A stretch of 64,000 bases of DNA from Syngnathus acus (Eukaryota; Chordata; Actinopteri; Syngnathiformes; Syngnathidae): NCBI RefSeq assembly GCF_901709675.1, contig NC_051097.1, forward strand, positions 7,976,039-8,040,038. Reading direction: 5' to 3'. Position numbers and translations under genes: made by a program. Positions within the stretch are counted from its first letter, which is position 1. Each line of letters begins with the position of its first letter. A model generated the notes under the pieces. The model saw only the letters and a list, made by a program, of their open reading frames with translations, was not told the DNA's origin and did not search any database. Of this stretch, positions 27,035-47,992 are shown piece after piece.

Positions 27035-27224
27035 CTTCGTCCAATAGCTGCGGGGCGTCCTCCGGCGCGCGCTCCCGCTTGGATAAAATGCGTGGCTGTG
27101 CGCAAACAGCGCGCAAACACACACGCAAGGCGCACACACGCACACGCCACGAGGAGTGTGAACGCAACATTTTTGGATATTAGCACGCAAGGAATCGCCG
27201 TTTTTCACTCGTGGGCGTGAAAAG
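27035..27224 (+). promoter_or_regulatory. pax8: Probable pax8 promoter and 5' non-coding exon
   Basis: A CCAAT box (27041-27045), a TATA-like GGATAAAATG (27081-27090) and a strong splice donor AAAG|GTAAGA with the exon ending at 27224 line up as core promoter plus a non-coding first exon of about 110 nt. The exon would splice to 29000-29040, which carries the start codon. Flanked on the left by a (GC)n/(GT)n alternating tract (26943-26969). Confidence 0.55.
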
Positions 27225-28999
27225 GTAAGAATGTTGCTCGTTGGGTGTTTGTGAAGTGTGTCTATAGAGGCGCAAGGTTGATTGCGTGACCGAAACGTGG
27301 CATGCATTTTAGAGCATTTTTATTTCAGTTTATTCGCACTTTTTAAGTTACAAATGGCAAATGAGGCATTTATGCTGTTTTAATAGAAAACCAATACGTC
27401 TGTTATGGTTTGAGTAGGAAATGATGCGCAAATTGGGCCTTTTTTGCGCACCATACAATTTAAAATGATTAAAACTATTTAAGCGTGCACAGAAACGTGT
27501 AATCGGATTAAGTATATTATATATACGAGGTCAAGACATTATAAAAACTTACATTTTTTTACATAATGCAACAAAATTACTCGCATGCCTTAAAACAAGA
27601 GAAAAGGTAAATCAGGTGCAATTGACTGTTTTCGAGAATACAAAAGTGGAGTAAATCTAGTTTATTATAAATCATAAATATGTTTTCTCACTTAATTTTT
27701 TATGTTACTACTAATTTTATTTTAAAAGATGTAGTGAATTTTTTTTTTTCATGGAACAATTCATGCATCAATATTTTTATGTGGCGTCTATCAGTAGGAG
27801 TTATACTACTATTATTATTTAGGGGAATATAACGAGTAAATTAAGTTTCAAAGTAAAAAAGAAAAACTCAACTACTTTTTCCACTAAAAATAAGATGAAT
27901 TAAAAAACGTTTTCCCCTCGACTCAAAACGTCAGTATTTAGTTAAACATACTGTTTTGCAACATTGTACAAGTGGGAAATCTTAAACACAAATCTTTTTT
28001 TAATCATTCCAATGCGACATGATAATCCCTGTAATGTTTTTAGTATCAATAAATAGTTACCGTTGATTGACTATTGATTGAAAACACTGACGAAACTCAC
28101 ATTTAAGGTGATCAACTCAAAGCATTAAGAAATGTTGCAATGATGCCTCTAGTTTGTATTAAATAATTACACAATAAAAAAAAAATGCAATCTTGTGACA
28201 TAAAACAAACGAATCAAATCACCAATTTTGCTTTTCTTTTTGGGTTTCTCTCATTGACATCCTATAATTTCCTCCAAGGTCTTTATCATATTTCACATCC
28301 TTCTCACATGGAAAACTGTGATACTTACAACGGTAAAATTATTTGATGCCTTACCCCTGATAAGGCCCGACCTCATTAAAAGAACTGAAAACGGTTTCCT
28401 GAATGTCATGATAGCATTTAGCGGTTAGCTGACATCTCGTTCTATATTTCATAAATCTTATCTAAAAGTAAACGCCCTTTTATGGCGTTTATTTTAAAAC
28501 TGTATTTTGGTGTTATTGATAAAAAAAAATCATTCAAAGAGTTTCACAGTTTAAAAGAAGCAATGCACATGTTTGGCCCATCAATGTTAAATACAACTGA
28601 ACTGTACCATGCACTACCATACTGCTTTGAGGAAAAAAATGTTTGTAACATTACGCACAATATTAACCTTTCATTCAGTGATTCTTTTCGCAACAAATTA
28701 GGAACACAAGAAGAGCCCGATTGTCTCGATGAAATAAAATAGCGAGCACACTCCTTTTTTATCGTAATTGTGACAGGAAGTCAAAAATGACTTAGGCGAT
28801 TCTGCAATGATGCTAACGATACGTGAAAGATGATGGCAAGTGTTGTGTCGCCGCAGAATCGGACGGGCCGTCCTCATGCCCGTCGAGGCAGGCCGGCCGT
28901 GCAGGCAGTAGAAGAAGAGAAGAAGAAGAAGAAGAGGTGGAAAAAGAGTGACAGGGTGGAGGACGAGAGTGTGCTGACGTTTGGCTGGTGGGCGTGCAG
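27225..28999 (+). other. pax8: pax8 intron 1 (inferred)
   Basis: AT-rich, with no clear motif blocks. An 86-codon open frame at 28482-28742 has no recognisable family and lies in low-complexity AT-rich DNA. Confidence 0.4.
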
Positions 29000-29018
29000 G
29001 GAGCAACGTCTCAGGGAT

Positions 29019-33356
<4,338 letters not shown>

Positions 33357-33980
33357 TCACCCGCCGGACGGACTTTCACAAACCTGATTACAACCTGGAT
33401 TGACTTTCTGATGACTCTACAGATGAACCAGCAATTTTTATTTTTGGGACGAGTCAATTATTTATTTGCCATTCCCCATCCAAGCGACCCAGGGTAACTC
33501 GGACTGGAGCACGTTTACGCATCTGCAGCCTTACGTGTCACACGGTGCATCTTTTTCAGTGCTTGTCACAGTTTTTTGGCCAAAGACTTGTTTTTTTCGC
33601 ACACCCGACAAAGGATATGCAAGATCTTTATAATGAACTATGCTTGATTTTGTTTTTCATTTTGTTGTTGGTTTACAATGGCTTCTTTTCACATTGGAGA
33701 ATCTATTCATTGTTAATTTGACTGCTTGTGAATGAGTTGGGGAAAAAATGATTTGTCTACATGATGTATATAATGTAAAGTGGCCATGCTGGTGGACATT
33801 GATTTGACGACAAAAGCAAAAACAGGCTTCCATACACATTTAGTTTGTTCCCATGTTGGTAAGAATTGTGACTATTTTTTATTCATATATACACAGTTAT
33901 TAATATTATTGCAGATGGACTGTAAATAGGGAATTTCTAAAGAATTATTTTTAATTAAAGCATGGCAAAGGTGAGCGTCT
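33357..33980 (+). other. pax8: pax8 3' UTR
   Basis: It follows the stop codon. ATTAAA at 33954-33959 is the best poly(A) signal. Confidence 0.6.
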
Positions 33981-36900
33981 TGTTGTGTGTTTAATGAAAT
34001 GTGACTTTCTAAAATCATTATACACCCACATGTGCCTAAACCTTTTAAAATATTTTTCCAATATTTTCAAATTTTTGTTCATTTTTGGCCTCCAATGCAT
34101 TTCAATGGGCGGGAATTATATGCAGATTATATAGCTGTATTTGTGTAGCTATAATATTTATTTTTAGGATAATTCTATAATTTGTATTATTTAAAAATAT
34201 AATATTTTTGATGGAAGTAGCAGTTGTAGCTACAGTAGTATCTTGTTCTCTATTATTAATTTAAAACCAGTTTATTTTTTCCTGGGGCCTGTTGTCTCAG
34301 TTATTGACTTTTACCAGGTTTTTTTTTTTTTTTTAAATTTTACAAGGCGAAATTATCTACACTAAAGAATCCATGCCCACAAACAAGAAGGAAGAGGAAG
34401 TCTGCCATTTCGTTTTGCATTAACGAATTATGGACGCTTTTTCCAAGGATTGTATTTTAACTCCTCCAGGGGGATTACTCTTCTTGTTATTATCATTACC
34501 TTGGTGATAATAGCCTCATAACAGACATTTCTTTCAGCAATTTTAAAGGACAAACTCAGCGACCCCGCAAGCGCACGTCTGTCTAATGGCTTCTTCTTAT
34601 TTTCTGCATCGACTGCTTTTATGCTCGAGGTCTGCGTCCCTCTTTTTTTTTGCGGCCTCATTACCGCAGTGCGCTAACTAGCTAGCCACGCTTCGGTGGG
34701 GCCGGCCCACCTGGTGCCCACTGATGGCCGAGATGTGACTACATCTTTGTAGAAGTAGACCTTCTTCTCACTACATTTTTCCAGCTTTAGCCTTGTATGA
34801 TTTACTAGCAAAAATTTTGAAGAGACGAACAAAAAAATTTGTCTGTCAGGGGTCACCGCCAAAAAAAAAAATCACTCAATGTGCAGCAGTTTCAAAAATG
34901 CTGACCAGCTTCCGCTCTTCAACGCAATCATGAACCAAATCTTGGTTACTCTCCTTCCATTTTTTTTTTTTTACACGCACAATCTCCATTCACGTTCCTA
35001 AGAACATCGAGAGTCAGGCTTCCAAAAGACTGCAAAGACAAAGTTACAGTTGCAGCACATAAGTCACACAAGCGGAAGTCTTCCTCCCTCCGTGGGCCTA
35101 TTAGAGGGGAGGCTTTGGGCCACAGTGCTCGCGGTAATGAGCCCGTCGGTACAATATAGGCACCGGGCCGGAACAGCTGAGAGCAGACAAAGCTGGCAGG
35201 ACAGGCTGGGGGGGTTGCCACTAGCACACAGCCATGCTTACACTGCGTCCTGCACAAGGCATGTGTCCATCACCATTATGGGGTAAGACCTCAAAAGACA
35301 CAACGAGGGCACCCGCGGTACAAGCTGGCAAAAAGGCAGGGAGAGGAGTGTGTGGGGGGGTGTCCGGTTGTCCCGCGCCAGTCATCTGTAAAGTTCGCCA
35401 CTTATCTCCGAGACAGAGACACCAGACCGAGCAATTCAGCCTAGCAAATAAGTATTATGCAGGCCGGCGTAATTTGTCGTGGTGGCGCGTGAACGGCGGC
35501 GTGGGCAGAGGTGGTGTCGACCCAGATTGCGCCGGGAGGAGGGTTTTCATTTTTGAATATTTGTTTATGCACAGAGAGCGTGACCGATTTTTGACACAAT
35601 TCCACTAGCGATTTGTTTCACTTGGAAACAACTGCAATTGTTCATTAACCAAATATTGTTATTATTTGGTCATGTTTTGTGATTTAAAAAAAAAAAATGA
35701 AAAGCAGTTCAGAAAATGGATAGATTTTTTTTTTTTTTTTTGCAGTAAAACAGGCATAAAATTGACCTGCAGTGTGAATCCAACCAAAGAGGATCACGCA
35801 AAGAAAAACACTTGAAATGACATCCCTGTCATCCAATTTCAAGAAGCTCTCTCATCTCATCTCCTCCACCTTCGGAACAAACGCGCCAGTCAAGGGGGAG
35901 CAAACAGAAGGAGTTTCAGGGAGACGGGCGGGGGGTAAAGAAACACAGGTGCCCAGTGTTGCATCTCGGCTATTAAACGCCACACGGGCCCTGCAGGCAG
36001 GAAGCTACTGTTTGACTGCGAGACATCAAGAAAAACGCACCTTTCAAAGCACACACATTGAACGCCATCGCACAGGCAGGATGGATAAAAATCAGCCCAG
36101 GTATCAGGTACCGCCCCGAGGGAGCGAATGGGGTGACCCCGGGAGGAGGAGAAGGGGGGGGCTAATACTATAGAGGGCGGTGAGTCACAAAACAACTCAT
36201 TCAGCGCCGCTCGGGTTAACGATTAGCGAGGAGGAAGCAGGTGCAACGGCCGATGGGTCCGAGCGCTGCATCAAGACATGCAAAGCAGATCAAAACGGAG
36301 CCGACTAGTTCGCAAACATTCTTTTTATGCCACGTGTCAAGAGTGTAATGTTTGAGTGTGTGTTTTAGTAAAAGGAGGGGGCAAGGGGAGGTCATGTGTT
36401 GAGATGCCCTCAAGACAGGCACTTGTGTTAATTCCAACAACAGCTGCTTTCTCGACAAAAGCCAGTGTTTGCATTAAGCTTGTAGGAAGGCAAGGGGGAG
36501 GAGGACTCAACTCCATGTCACATTTTCTTGCCCTCCCTGAGCCTGATTCAATCTGCTAAAGGACAACCAACCCAGTTGGAGTTTAATGTAAAACTAAACA
36601 CGCAACAAAAATAATTACACACATCCTATATTTAAATACAGAATGTAATAATTGTTTTAGAAACCAGTGCTCAAGCTATCAGTCCATTGACGGGCTAATG
36701 GAACATTAGCATTGAGAGTGGGAATAATATGCGTATAAAATACAGAGTTTTAAAATCAAGGATTGGTCATGTTTATAAATTGTGATTTCAATGTCAAGCA
36801 AAACATCTATAAATGTAATGTTCCATCCATATATGATCGGACGTCATCCCCGTCAAAGTCTGGGTAGACTCTTACTAGTTGAAGTGTCTGAGAGAGCTGC

Positions 36901-37143
36901 AGAAGAGCTTTCAAGGGCCCCGCATGGAGAGACGGCTCTGACGCCACGGCAGTCAAGACCGAGGGGGTGGCAGTGGAGAGGTGCGGGCAGAGAAAAGACT
37001 TTTTCAAGTGGGAGAGATGGAGTAACAAGTGGAGCGTGCCAGGCGTCAGCAGCAGATGGACAACGAGCATCCGGAGCGCCGTTGAGACCGCAGGGAAAAT
37101 AAATGTTTGGCGGGTGCGGCGTTTGCTGCATGTTGGACGTGTT

Positions 37144-37241
37144 GTGGACTTGTATAGAATTCTATAGAAAAGCGCAATATAAATCTAACTTAATATAATA
37201 ATAATTAATAATAATAATAATAAATTCATTATTATTATTAG
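37144..37241 (+). repeat. LINE/SINE 3'-tail-like fragment with (ATT)n
   Basis: The pattern ctatagaaaagcgcaatataaat followed by (AAT)n/(ATT)n is the common end of fish LINE-type retroposon copies, recognised from memory. Confidence 0.5.
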
Positions 37242-37599
37242 CTCCAAAAGGGGAGTAGGTATTCTTTTGTTCACCATTATTGGTTTATTTAAATGTTTGT
37301 CTAAAAAAAAATTGAAACTTTAAACACAATAAAATTGATTATTTGTTAAATCCATGGAATATGGCGTTTAAGTTATCTTTTTGCTATTTAAGTAGCGTAA
37401 AACCAGGAAGTGTCCCTACTAATGTGCAGACAGACAAAACAAACTTCTTCCTCATTTTTGCTGACAGCTCAACCTTAGCGAAGGGTCTGCGCGGGACTAA
37501 GTGTTATTCAGTTTTTTTTTTTTTTGTGTGTGTGTTTTGCAAAAAGCATGCCAGACTGGCCCCTAATGATCCTGACTCTGAGCTCTTGCCTTTTTAATT

Positions 37600-38060
37600 A
37601 CCCAACCAGGCCTGACTGAGGCTCACAAAGCTCGGATGGAGAGGCGCAAATGGTCCAACAAGAAAAAAAGGGGACAATTTCTTGGGAAAGATGCTCCGTG
37701 AACCCAGCAGCTAAGGCCGCCCCTGCTGCTCCAGCCACTCATTACTCGGCGGCGGTCCTCCAAAAGCGGAGCCCACCGGGTCGGCTGGAAAGCAGCGCCC
37801 TCGGCTCAAGTTAGCAAACATTTCAGCTGGGATGATCCAAACAAGACGCTAATGGCCGCCTTCCTCACCATGGAATGTTTTGTCACGGCGTCACCTTTCA
37901 ACATGACCCGAGGCCTCCGTCACTCAGGTGGCCCATCAGTCACCTTCATCTGCACAATCTGACTTTATCTTAATGAGCCGTTGTTATGACAGTCGATGAA
38001 TGGAGACGGCCTCCATTCAGCGGACAGGAAAGTCCGGCATTATTACGTTAACGAAGCCCC
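37600..38060. promoter_or_regulatory. Candidate regulatory block D
   Basis: About 460 bases of complex GC-richer sequence without repeats or reading frame, about 4.2 kb downstream of pax8. It includes TTTAATTACC and CTTAATGAGC homeodomain-type cores. Conservation untested. Confidence 0.25.
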
Positions 38061-39343
38061 CGCAGCCCGTCCAGTCATGGCGCACCACCCAAAATACGTC
38101 TGGCTAAATAAAAAGCTTATACAGAGTCCAGTGCCTTGATCCCATTCGGAACTTGGGACAAGACAGGGCGCCCTCGCGATTGTCTTTGCCCGTCATTGCG
38201 TTTCCTATTGTTGCATTGCATTCCAGTGTGAGGAATGTTAGAAGTTTGGAAAAGGGGGAGTGCTAGGGGCCTTTATCCTTGACATCCTGTTCTTATTGTT
38301 AAGCGCTTGAGGTCGGCTGCAACCCGACATGTCGGCTTGAAAGGGAACAAAATGGGCCTGTGTGCGCGGCGAGCGAGCACACACACAACTTATGAAAAGA
38401 ACGGTTTTACCTTTCCAAAATAAACACATTTCAAGACTAACTAGAAAATTTGTACTTGATTACTGTACTTGCAGTAGGGAGAAAAAAATGGTATGTCTGA
38501 TGTCTGTATTTTATGATATGAATTATTACATACCACACTTGGAGGACGACCGACGTCAACATCGGCGAGCAGACGCAAGGTGGCCGCTTATCTTGGCAAG
38601 GTGCTCACCGAGTCTCGTCCTGAAAAAAAAACAAACACACAAGTTACACCGTTGTTTGGATTCCTCATAATCATTAGAAATACACTCACCTAAAAATATT
38701 TTTGTGACACCAGCGCAGTTCCAAAATTAGTCTGATACAAATGTCAGGCTGTAAAAAGCAAACACACAAAAAAAAAAAAACGGTGCCATGTTTTCAAGAT
38801 ATGACAAACAGTTTAATTCAGGTGAAAAATTATAGGCGGCGAAAAAAATTCAGTCTTCACTATATTTTATATTTAAATGTGAATATCAAGCAGATATTAT
38901 GACATGAGATGACAAATATTATTTGTTTGGTACCAATTTAAAAAATAAAAAAAAAACATCTCCAGCATTGGAAAGATTGAACACATTTCAAAACGGACCC
39001 TTCATATGAACAAAACAATCATAAAAATGACATGATGACTTAACATAAACAGATTGAAAAAGTGCAATCGGAACATCCTCCAAAACGCTACTTGAACTAG
39101 AGCACCACCTAGCGGTCAAAAACCAGATAGGCCCATTGGAACGAGTGCGACACAGCATACGATAAGTCAATCAGGTCCACACATTTTTGGTCAATAAACA
39201 AATGAATCAGGTTCTTTGCCTTTAGGAATCCCTGAGGTAAATTTTGTCAAAGTGCACGAGGTGAAAAAACAAAAGGATACGAGTGGTCGGGTTTCAATTT
39301 GTACCAGGAATAAACAATTGTCACTGAACGTTCCATCTTGCTG

Positions 39344-43678
<4,335 letters not shown>

Positions 43679-45306
43679 CGGAGTTTCCCCCGCCAAGGTC
43701 GCTTCTTCTCAGGCAGTGGAGTGCCGCTCGCAGATCTGCCATCAAGGAGAACATGTGACTCTGGCTGGATGTTGCACAAAAGCGAAAAATTCTGTTCATC
43801 ATTGTGATAAAAATAGAATTCCCCAGAGGAAGGGCGTCTTTACGGGACGGACAAAAAAGTCTATTCACAATGTTGCTGATGAGGAAATAAACAGCGGGTT
43901 TGTATCGTTGCTATTCATGCGACTGGCGGAGGTGTTGCGCAACCGAGGGAAGCACGTGAAACAACATTGAAAGTCAAGCATTTACAGTCCACAAAGTATT
44001 TAGAATTTCATTTTGCAATTACACACCAATTCAAGATGTGATTGAATTAAACTCCATTTCCGAGGAGCTAAAAAGTGTTATCGATTTGACAGGCTGGGTG
44101 AAGATTCAAAGCAAAAGAGTCACTTTCAAGCTGCGGACAAAGCGAATACATGCTGGCGGTGGATAAAGGCGAAATTATAAAACATTTAACTCGACTATCC
44201 CGTGTCAAGTTTTGCCGCTTCTGTTTGAAATCTGTTTGTTTTAATCTGGCTGGATTTCAAGGCGCTATCTGACCTCAGAGCGAGCAGAGAAGGTAGTCAA
44301 AGCGGCGGCGCGTGTTGCGGATCAGCTGCGGAAGCGTCTGCGTCTTATCACCACGGCACGTGCTCGAACCGTCACTGCCACGCGTGTTGCCAACACAGAA
44401 GGAAGGGCATCTCTCGCCAAGGTCGACCGACCGACAGCCGTCGTTAGATTTGATTCTTCCTGCAACTTCCCCTTATTACGCCCTTCCGAGAGTCGCGCAA
44501 CCGACATCCGGAAGAAACCTCGACCGCGTTTCCTGTGTGAGCTTACTTCTCACTTCCTGTCAGGGCGCGCAAAGTGCTTTTGTTACATCAAAATAATGGC
44601 TGAGTCGAAGAAAAGAAAAAAAAAAGAAGTGTTTGTACTTTAAATAAAGGGATAGTTCATGTTGGGCTTTCTTAACGTTGACTGGAGTGGAATAAAAACA
44701 ATCGCAATACTGCAGGAGATCTTTTTTTAAGCCAATTTTGATATTTGGCAGAACAAAACTTCAATTACCAATTAATTGTCCAAATATTAAAGAAAATATA
44801 TATTATGAATAAAATGACTATTTGTTTTACTCCTATTTTTGACAGGCAGAAAATACGACTATCTTTAGTATTTGTTTACAATAGAGAGAAAAAAATAAAA
44901 TTAAAAAAATTGTTTGACTTTATGATTAAAACAAAGCCATGTAAAGTTACACAAGAATACCGCAATGTATCAAACTGAGAACTGTTACTAATGTTCTGCC
45001 ACACCTTATATAGAAAACATTAGTAACGCCTTGAGTGCAAATAATAAGCACACTTCAAGTCTTGTATTGTGATATTGACCACAAAAACAGTTGAGAGCAA
45101 GTTTGGCTAGTTCCGGACACTTCGAGAGAGTTCTGTTGACATATATATTCTAGGGAAATTTTGAACAACATGTCGGAAAACAAAAGAGGAACAGCGGCTA
45201 CAATGAAAGTGGTGTGTAGCGTATTATTTCTATCATAGTATTTATTATTACTCATGTAATAATATCCATGAAACATTTTTTTTAGAGGAGATAAAGTGTG
45301 ACTTAC
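43679..45306. other. psd4: psd4 5' UTR and upstream intron
   Basis: An acceptor (CTTGATGGCAG, ending about 43738) precedes the coding start, so this is probably an intron leading to upstream non-coding exons. A GC-rich patch at about 44280-44580 could be an internal promoter. Confidence 0.35.
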
Positions 45307-45365
45307 CACCCTGAGGGTTAGTAAAAGCAGCATCATATGATCCCCCGGTTTGTGAGCTTTTTCAT
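45307..45365 (-). other. psd4: Probable psd4 5' non-coding exon
   Basis: Minus-strand acceptor CCTCCCACTAG precedes 45365 and donor GTG|GTAAGT follows 45307. The exon carries short upstream ATGs whose frames stop before the psd4 start (a stop inside exon 1 at the psd4 frame boundary), so it would be 5' UTR with uORFs. Confidence 0.4.
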
Positions 45366-45447
45366 CTAGTGGGAGGAGGGAAGATAAACAGACATGGCTT
45401 CTGACACGCTTTCATAAAGCAAGAATGCATTTAATTTTTTTTATTAC

Positions 45448-45600
45448 CTGCTGAGTGCCACAAACTAGCTGCACGGCTGCCCTCTTTGCGGTGAGCAGCA
45501 TGTCAGCGGGCGCCGTCGCTCGCGCATGGGCCACGTTTGGAGTTTCCCTAGATAGGTGAGAGCGTTCGTTTCGAGACGTGAAGAGGACGAGGAAAGAGAA
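45448..45600 (-). other. psd4: Probable psd4 first (non-coding) exon
   Basis: Minus-strand donor CAGCAG|GTAATA closes an exon ending at 45448 in a GC-rich context. An 18-codon frame starting MLLTAKRAAV occurs in it but meets a stop ten codons into the next exon. Left limit (TSS) not determined. Confidence 0.35.
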
Positions 45601-47012
45601 GAGCTAGGAGGAGGGGGAAAGTTGCACCCACACACAATTTAAAAAAAAAAAAAAAAGACAGGTCAGGTGAAGGAAGTGGTTCAGCTTCATTCCTTCAAAC
45701 AACACTCTTAGTAATCGTGGTGTGGCAGAATTAGAAAAGTGACAATGGAAGTAGCCTTACCAGACCATCGGTGGTTCTCAGAATGGAATCTGTGGAACCA
45801 ATGTGTTTAGGTCTCCAGCTATAAAATATTTCTAAAATATTCTACCGATTATCTTATAAACAAATTGTAAAAATTATTAAATACAATGCCTTGTGTGTGA
45901 GGTGCAGGTTTTCTCTTCGTCCACTAATTTTATATTAATAATTTGTTATCATGACAACTATTTTTCTAAAAAATAGGCAGAATACTAGACACCGAGACTT
46001 ATCAGGTATTTCATAATCAGCATGCACAAATATTGTGCCGTTAGTAATACGTACATTTGTTTTTGTTGCCACGTCCATAATTCGTATCACAACATCTTCG
46101 ATTTCCGTCTGCGATGAGCAACTTAAGGTATTCTACTTCATTTTTTTTACGTTATTCACATCACATTAGAGACATTATGCAATTAATACAACTTCTTTAC
46201 CAGAAACGATGCAGGTGACAACATAGGCACATTCCAAAAGTGACTTAACTTTATCACTTAGCATCAGCATCATTAGCACGATTAGCATTGCGATTAAAAA
46301 TATTAGCATTACCTAGCATTTATGTAAGCATTCTTGCGGTTGGTCCGAGTTTAGCTTCCGTGGCTGCGTTGCAATGTCGAGAACGGCGACGTCCAAGAAG
46401 GATATTGTGGAGCTAAATGTGCTATTTGAACTACATTCTTAGTGTGCATTAATAATGGTGTAGCACCATAAAAATGTTAGCATTAACGACGTGGCTCCGG
46501 TCGGGTGGGTCGTTCGCCGTTAGACCCTGCAGGGGGCGCGCTGGAGCTGAAAACATAACAGCGCCGGTTTTATGACGTCACTTTGACGCGTCTGCGACGT
46601 ACGTTATTTCTCCAATGGTTTTAAAGCTTTATAGGCCTAATTATGATATTGATTAAAGCCGAAAATATTGTGAATTGTGATTTATTTATTTTTTACACAA
46701 GAATAAGAACTCATTGCTTACGTTTATTGTACAGCACAATGTGAGATTTTTGACAGTGTCTTCTCAAAAAAGAAATCCCGTTTTATTGTAATTATTGCAC
46801 ATGGTATGTTTTGATAAACAAGATTTTATACTATGCAGGAAATCCACAAAACCATACTGCACTGTTTTCGTTTCCATACATGGTTTAAAATACATCCAAT
46901 TATGCACAATCAAAATGAACACAACATTAAGTGCATCCATCTAATTAATCTACGATAACATCAGCACTTTACTCATAATTCTAATCTCTCAACTACATTC
47001 ATAACACAGAAG
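45601..47012. other. Upstream region of psd4 / 3' side of the GPCR gene
   Basis: Non-coding. It holds several TTAGCAT-type short repeats (46255-46325), a CTCF-like CCTGCAGGGGGCGC (46526-46539), a full CRE TGACGTCA (46573-46580), and minus-strand AATAAA signals near 46681-46690 that could end the GPCR transcript. Confidence 0.4.
46526..46580. promoter_or_regulatory. CTCF-like motif and CRE palindrome
   Basis: CCTGCAGGGGGCGC and TGACGTCA lie 33 bases apart in a CpG-richer patch, suggesting a promoter or boundary. Which gene it serves is unclear; psd4 is the nearest gene pointing away from it. Confidence 0.4.
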
Positions 47013-47992
47013 CTACTGAAGGTGCGTGATGTTGCCCTCGCAGCAACCAGGACATGCCACCTTCTCCTTAGACAGGTAGAGCATGGGCTGGATGCTACTG
47101 CTGAAGTCCATCAGACCAAAGGCAACGTAATGGATGTAACAGCGGAAGACATCGGGCGAGAAGTAGTCCTGGAAGGGGAACAGCGCCACCGGTGGGAAGT
47201 AGTTGAAGACGATGATGGCAAGGATGATGAGCACCATCTTGAAGGCTCGCTTCTTCACCGGGTGCATCTCGTCTCGGCCGGGCCCGGATTGGCGCAGCAC
47301 CCATAGGATGGCGATGTTGCAGAACACCATGAAGGCAAAGGCGGTCAGGATCATGGCGGTGAAAACCTTACCAAATAAATTTAGAAGACATTCATTCAGC
47401 AAATGTATCCCCTAGGGATTAATAATGGATCTCATATTTGATATATACTACGTAAGACCTTCTCAAAGTTGACGATGTTGCCCACACACTTGGCGGCGGC
47501 GTAGGCCAGCGTGATGAGCCACACCAGCATGGCCAGGCCGGCCCGGTGTTGACGGTCTTTGAGTTCAGTGAAGGTGATGGGGTGCACCACCGCCACGTAG
47601 CGGTCCAGGCAGATGCAGGAGAGGAAGAGCGGCGACGAGTCCTTCATGCCGTAGAAGAAGCGCAACACGTACCAGGTGCTGCTGGTGGTGAGAAACACAA
47701 TATTGGCCAGCTCCAGCGGTGGGATGAGACAGAAGAGCACATCCAGAATGGCCAAGTGAAGGATGAAGATGTCCGACGTGGACGAATCGCCCTTGTTCTT
47801 GTGGATGAGCCACAGGACCATGATGTTGGCCGGGATGCCCAGGAACATATTGACAAACTGCAGGCCAAGATACCAGATGAGCACGGCCGGCATGTCGCGG
47901 CAGCCCTCGTACACCGTCTGCTCCCGCGGCGTGGCGTTGACGGGCCGCTGGGAGATGAACAGCGCCGACGAGTTGAGGAAGAGAAAATTCAT
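47013..47992 (-). CDS. Rhodopsin-class (P2Y-like) G protein-coupled receptor, orphan
   Basis: Two exons: 47459-47992 and 47013-47366, giving 295 residues. Seven hydrophobic segments are visible. Class A hallmarks: TM1 GIPANIMVLWLI, TM2 LHLAILDVLFCLIPP, TM3 end DRYVAVVHP, TM5 AMILTAFAFMVFCNI, TM6 FNYFPPVALFPF, TM7 DFSSSIQPMLYL in place of NPxxY. The N-terminus has two N-glycosylation sequons (NSS, NAT). Basic HPVKKRAFKMV in ICL3 resembles nucleotide/lipid receptors. I cannot name the ligand. Position 3.25 (25 before the DRY Arg) is Thr, not Cys, and ECL2 is very short. The junction (GAGAAG|GTCTTA ... TTTGGTAAG|GTT, phase 0) gives a continuous TM5 but uses a weak donor, so its exact position may be off. 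Start ATG 47992. Confidence 0.8.

Larger units (their letters stand above)
33981..39343. other. Intergenic region between pax8 and psd4
   Basis: Two genes end toward each other here. No reading frame has a recognisable family. GC-richer complex blocks lie at about 35060-35480 and 37600-38060. A LINE-tail-like repeat lies at 37144-37241. The right part should include the psd4 3' UTR (minus-strand ATTAAA near 38810 is a candidate signal). Confidence 0.45.

Noticed and set aside
28482-28742. An 86-codon frame in pax8 intron 1
   Set aside because: AT-rich, no recognised domain, no splice support; length is within chance for this composition.
46255-46325. TTAGCAT-type short repeats as telomere-like array
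   Set aside because: Irregular spacing and not the TTAGGG unit; similar GTTAGCATTAGC words occur near 61808, so they are ordinary short-word repeats.
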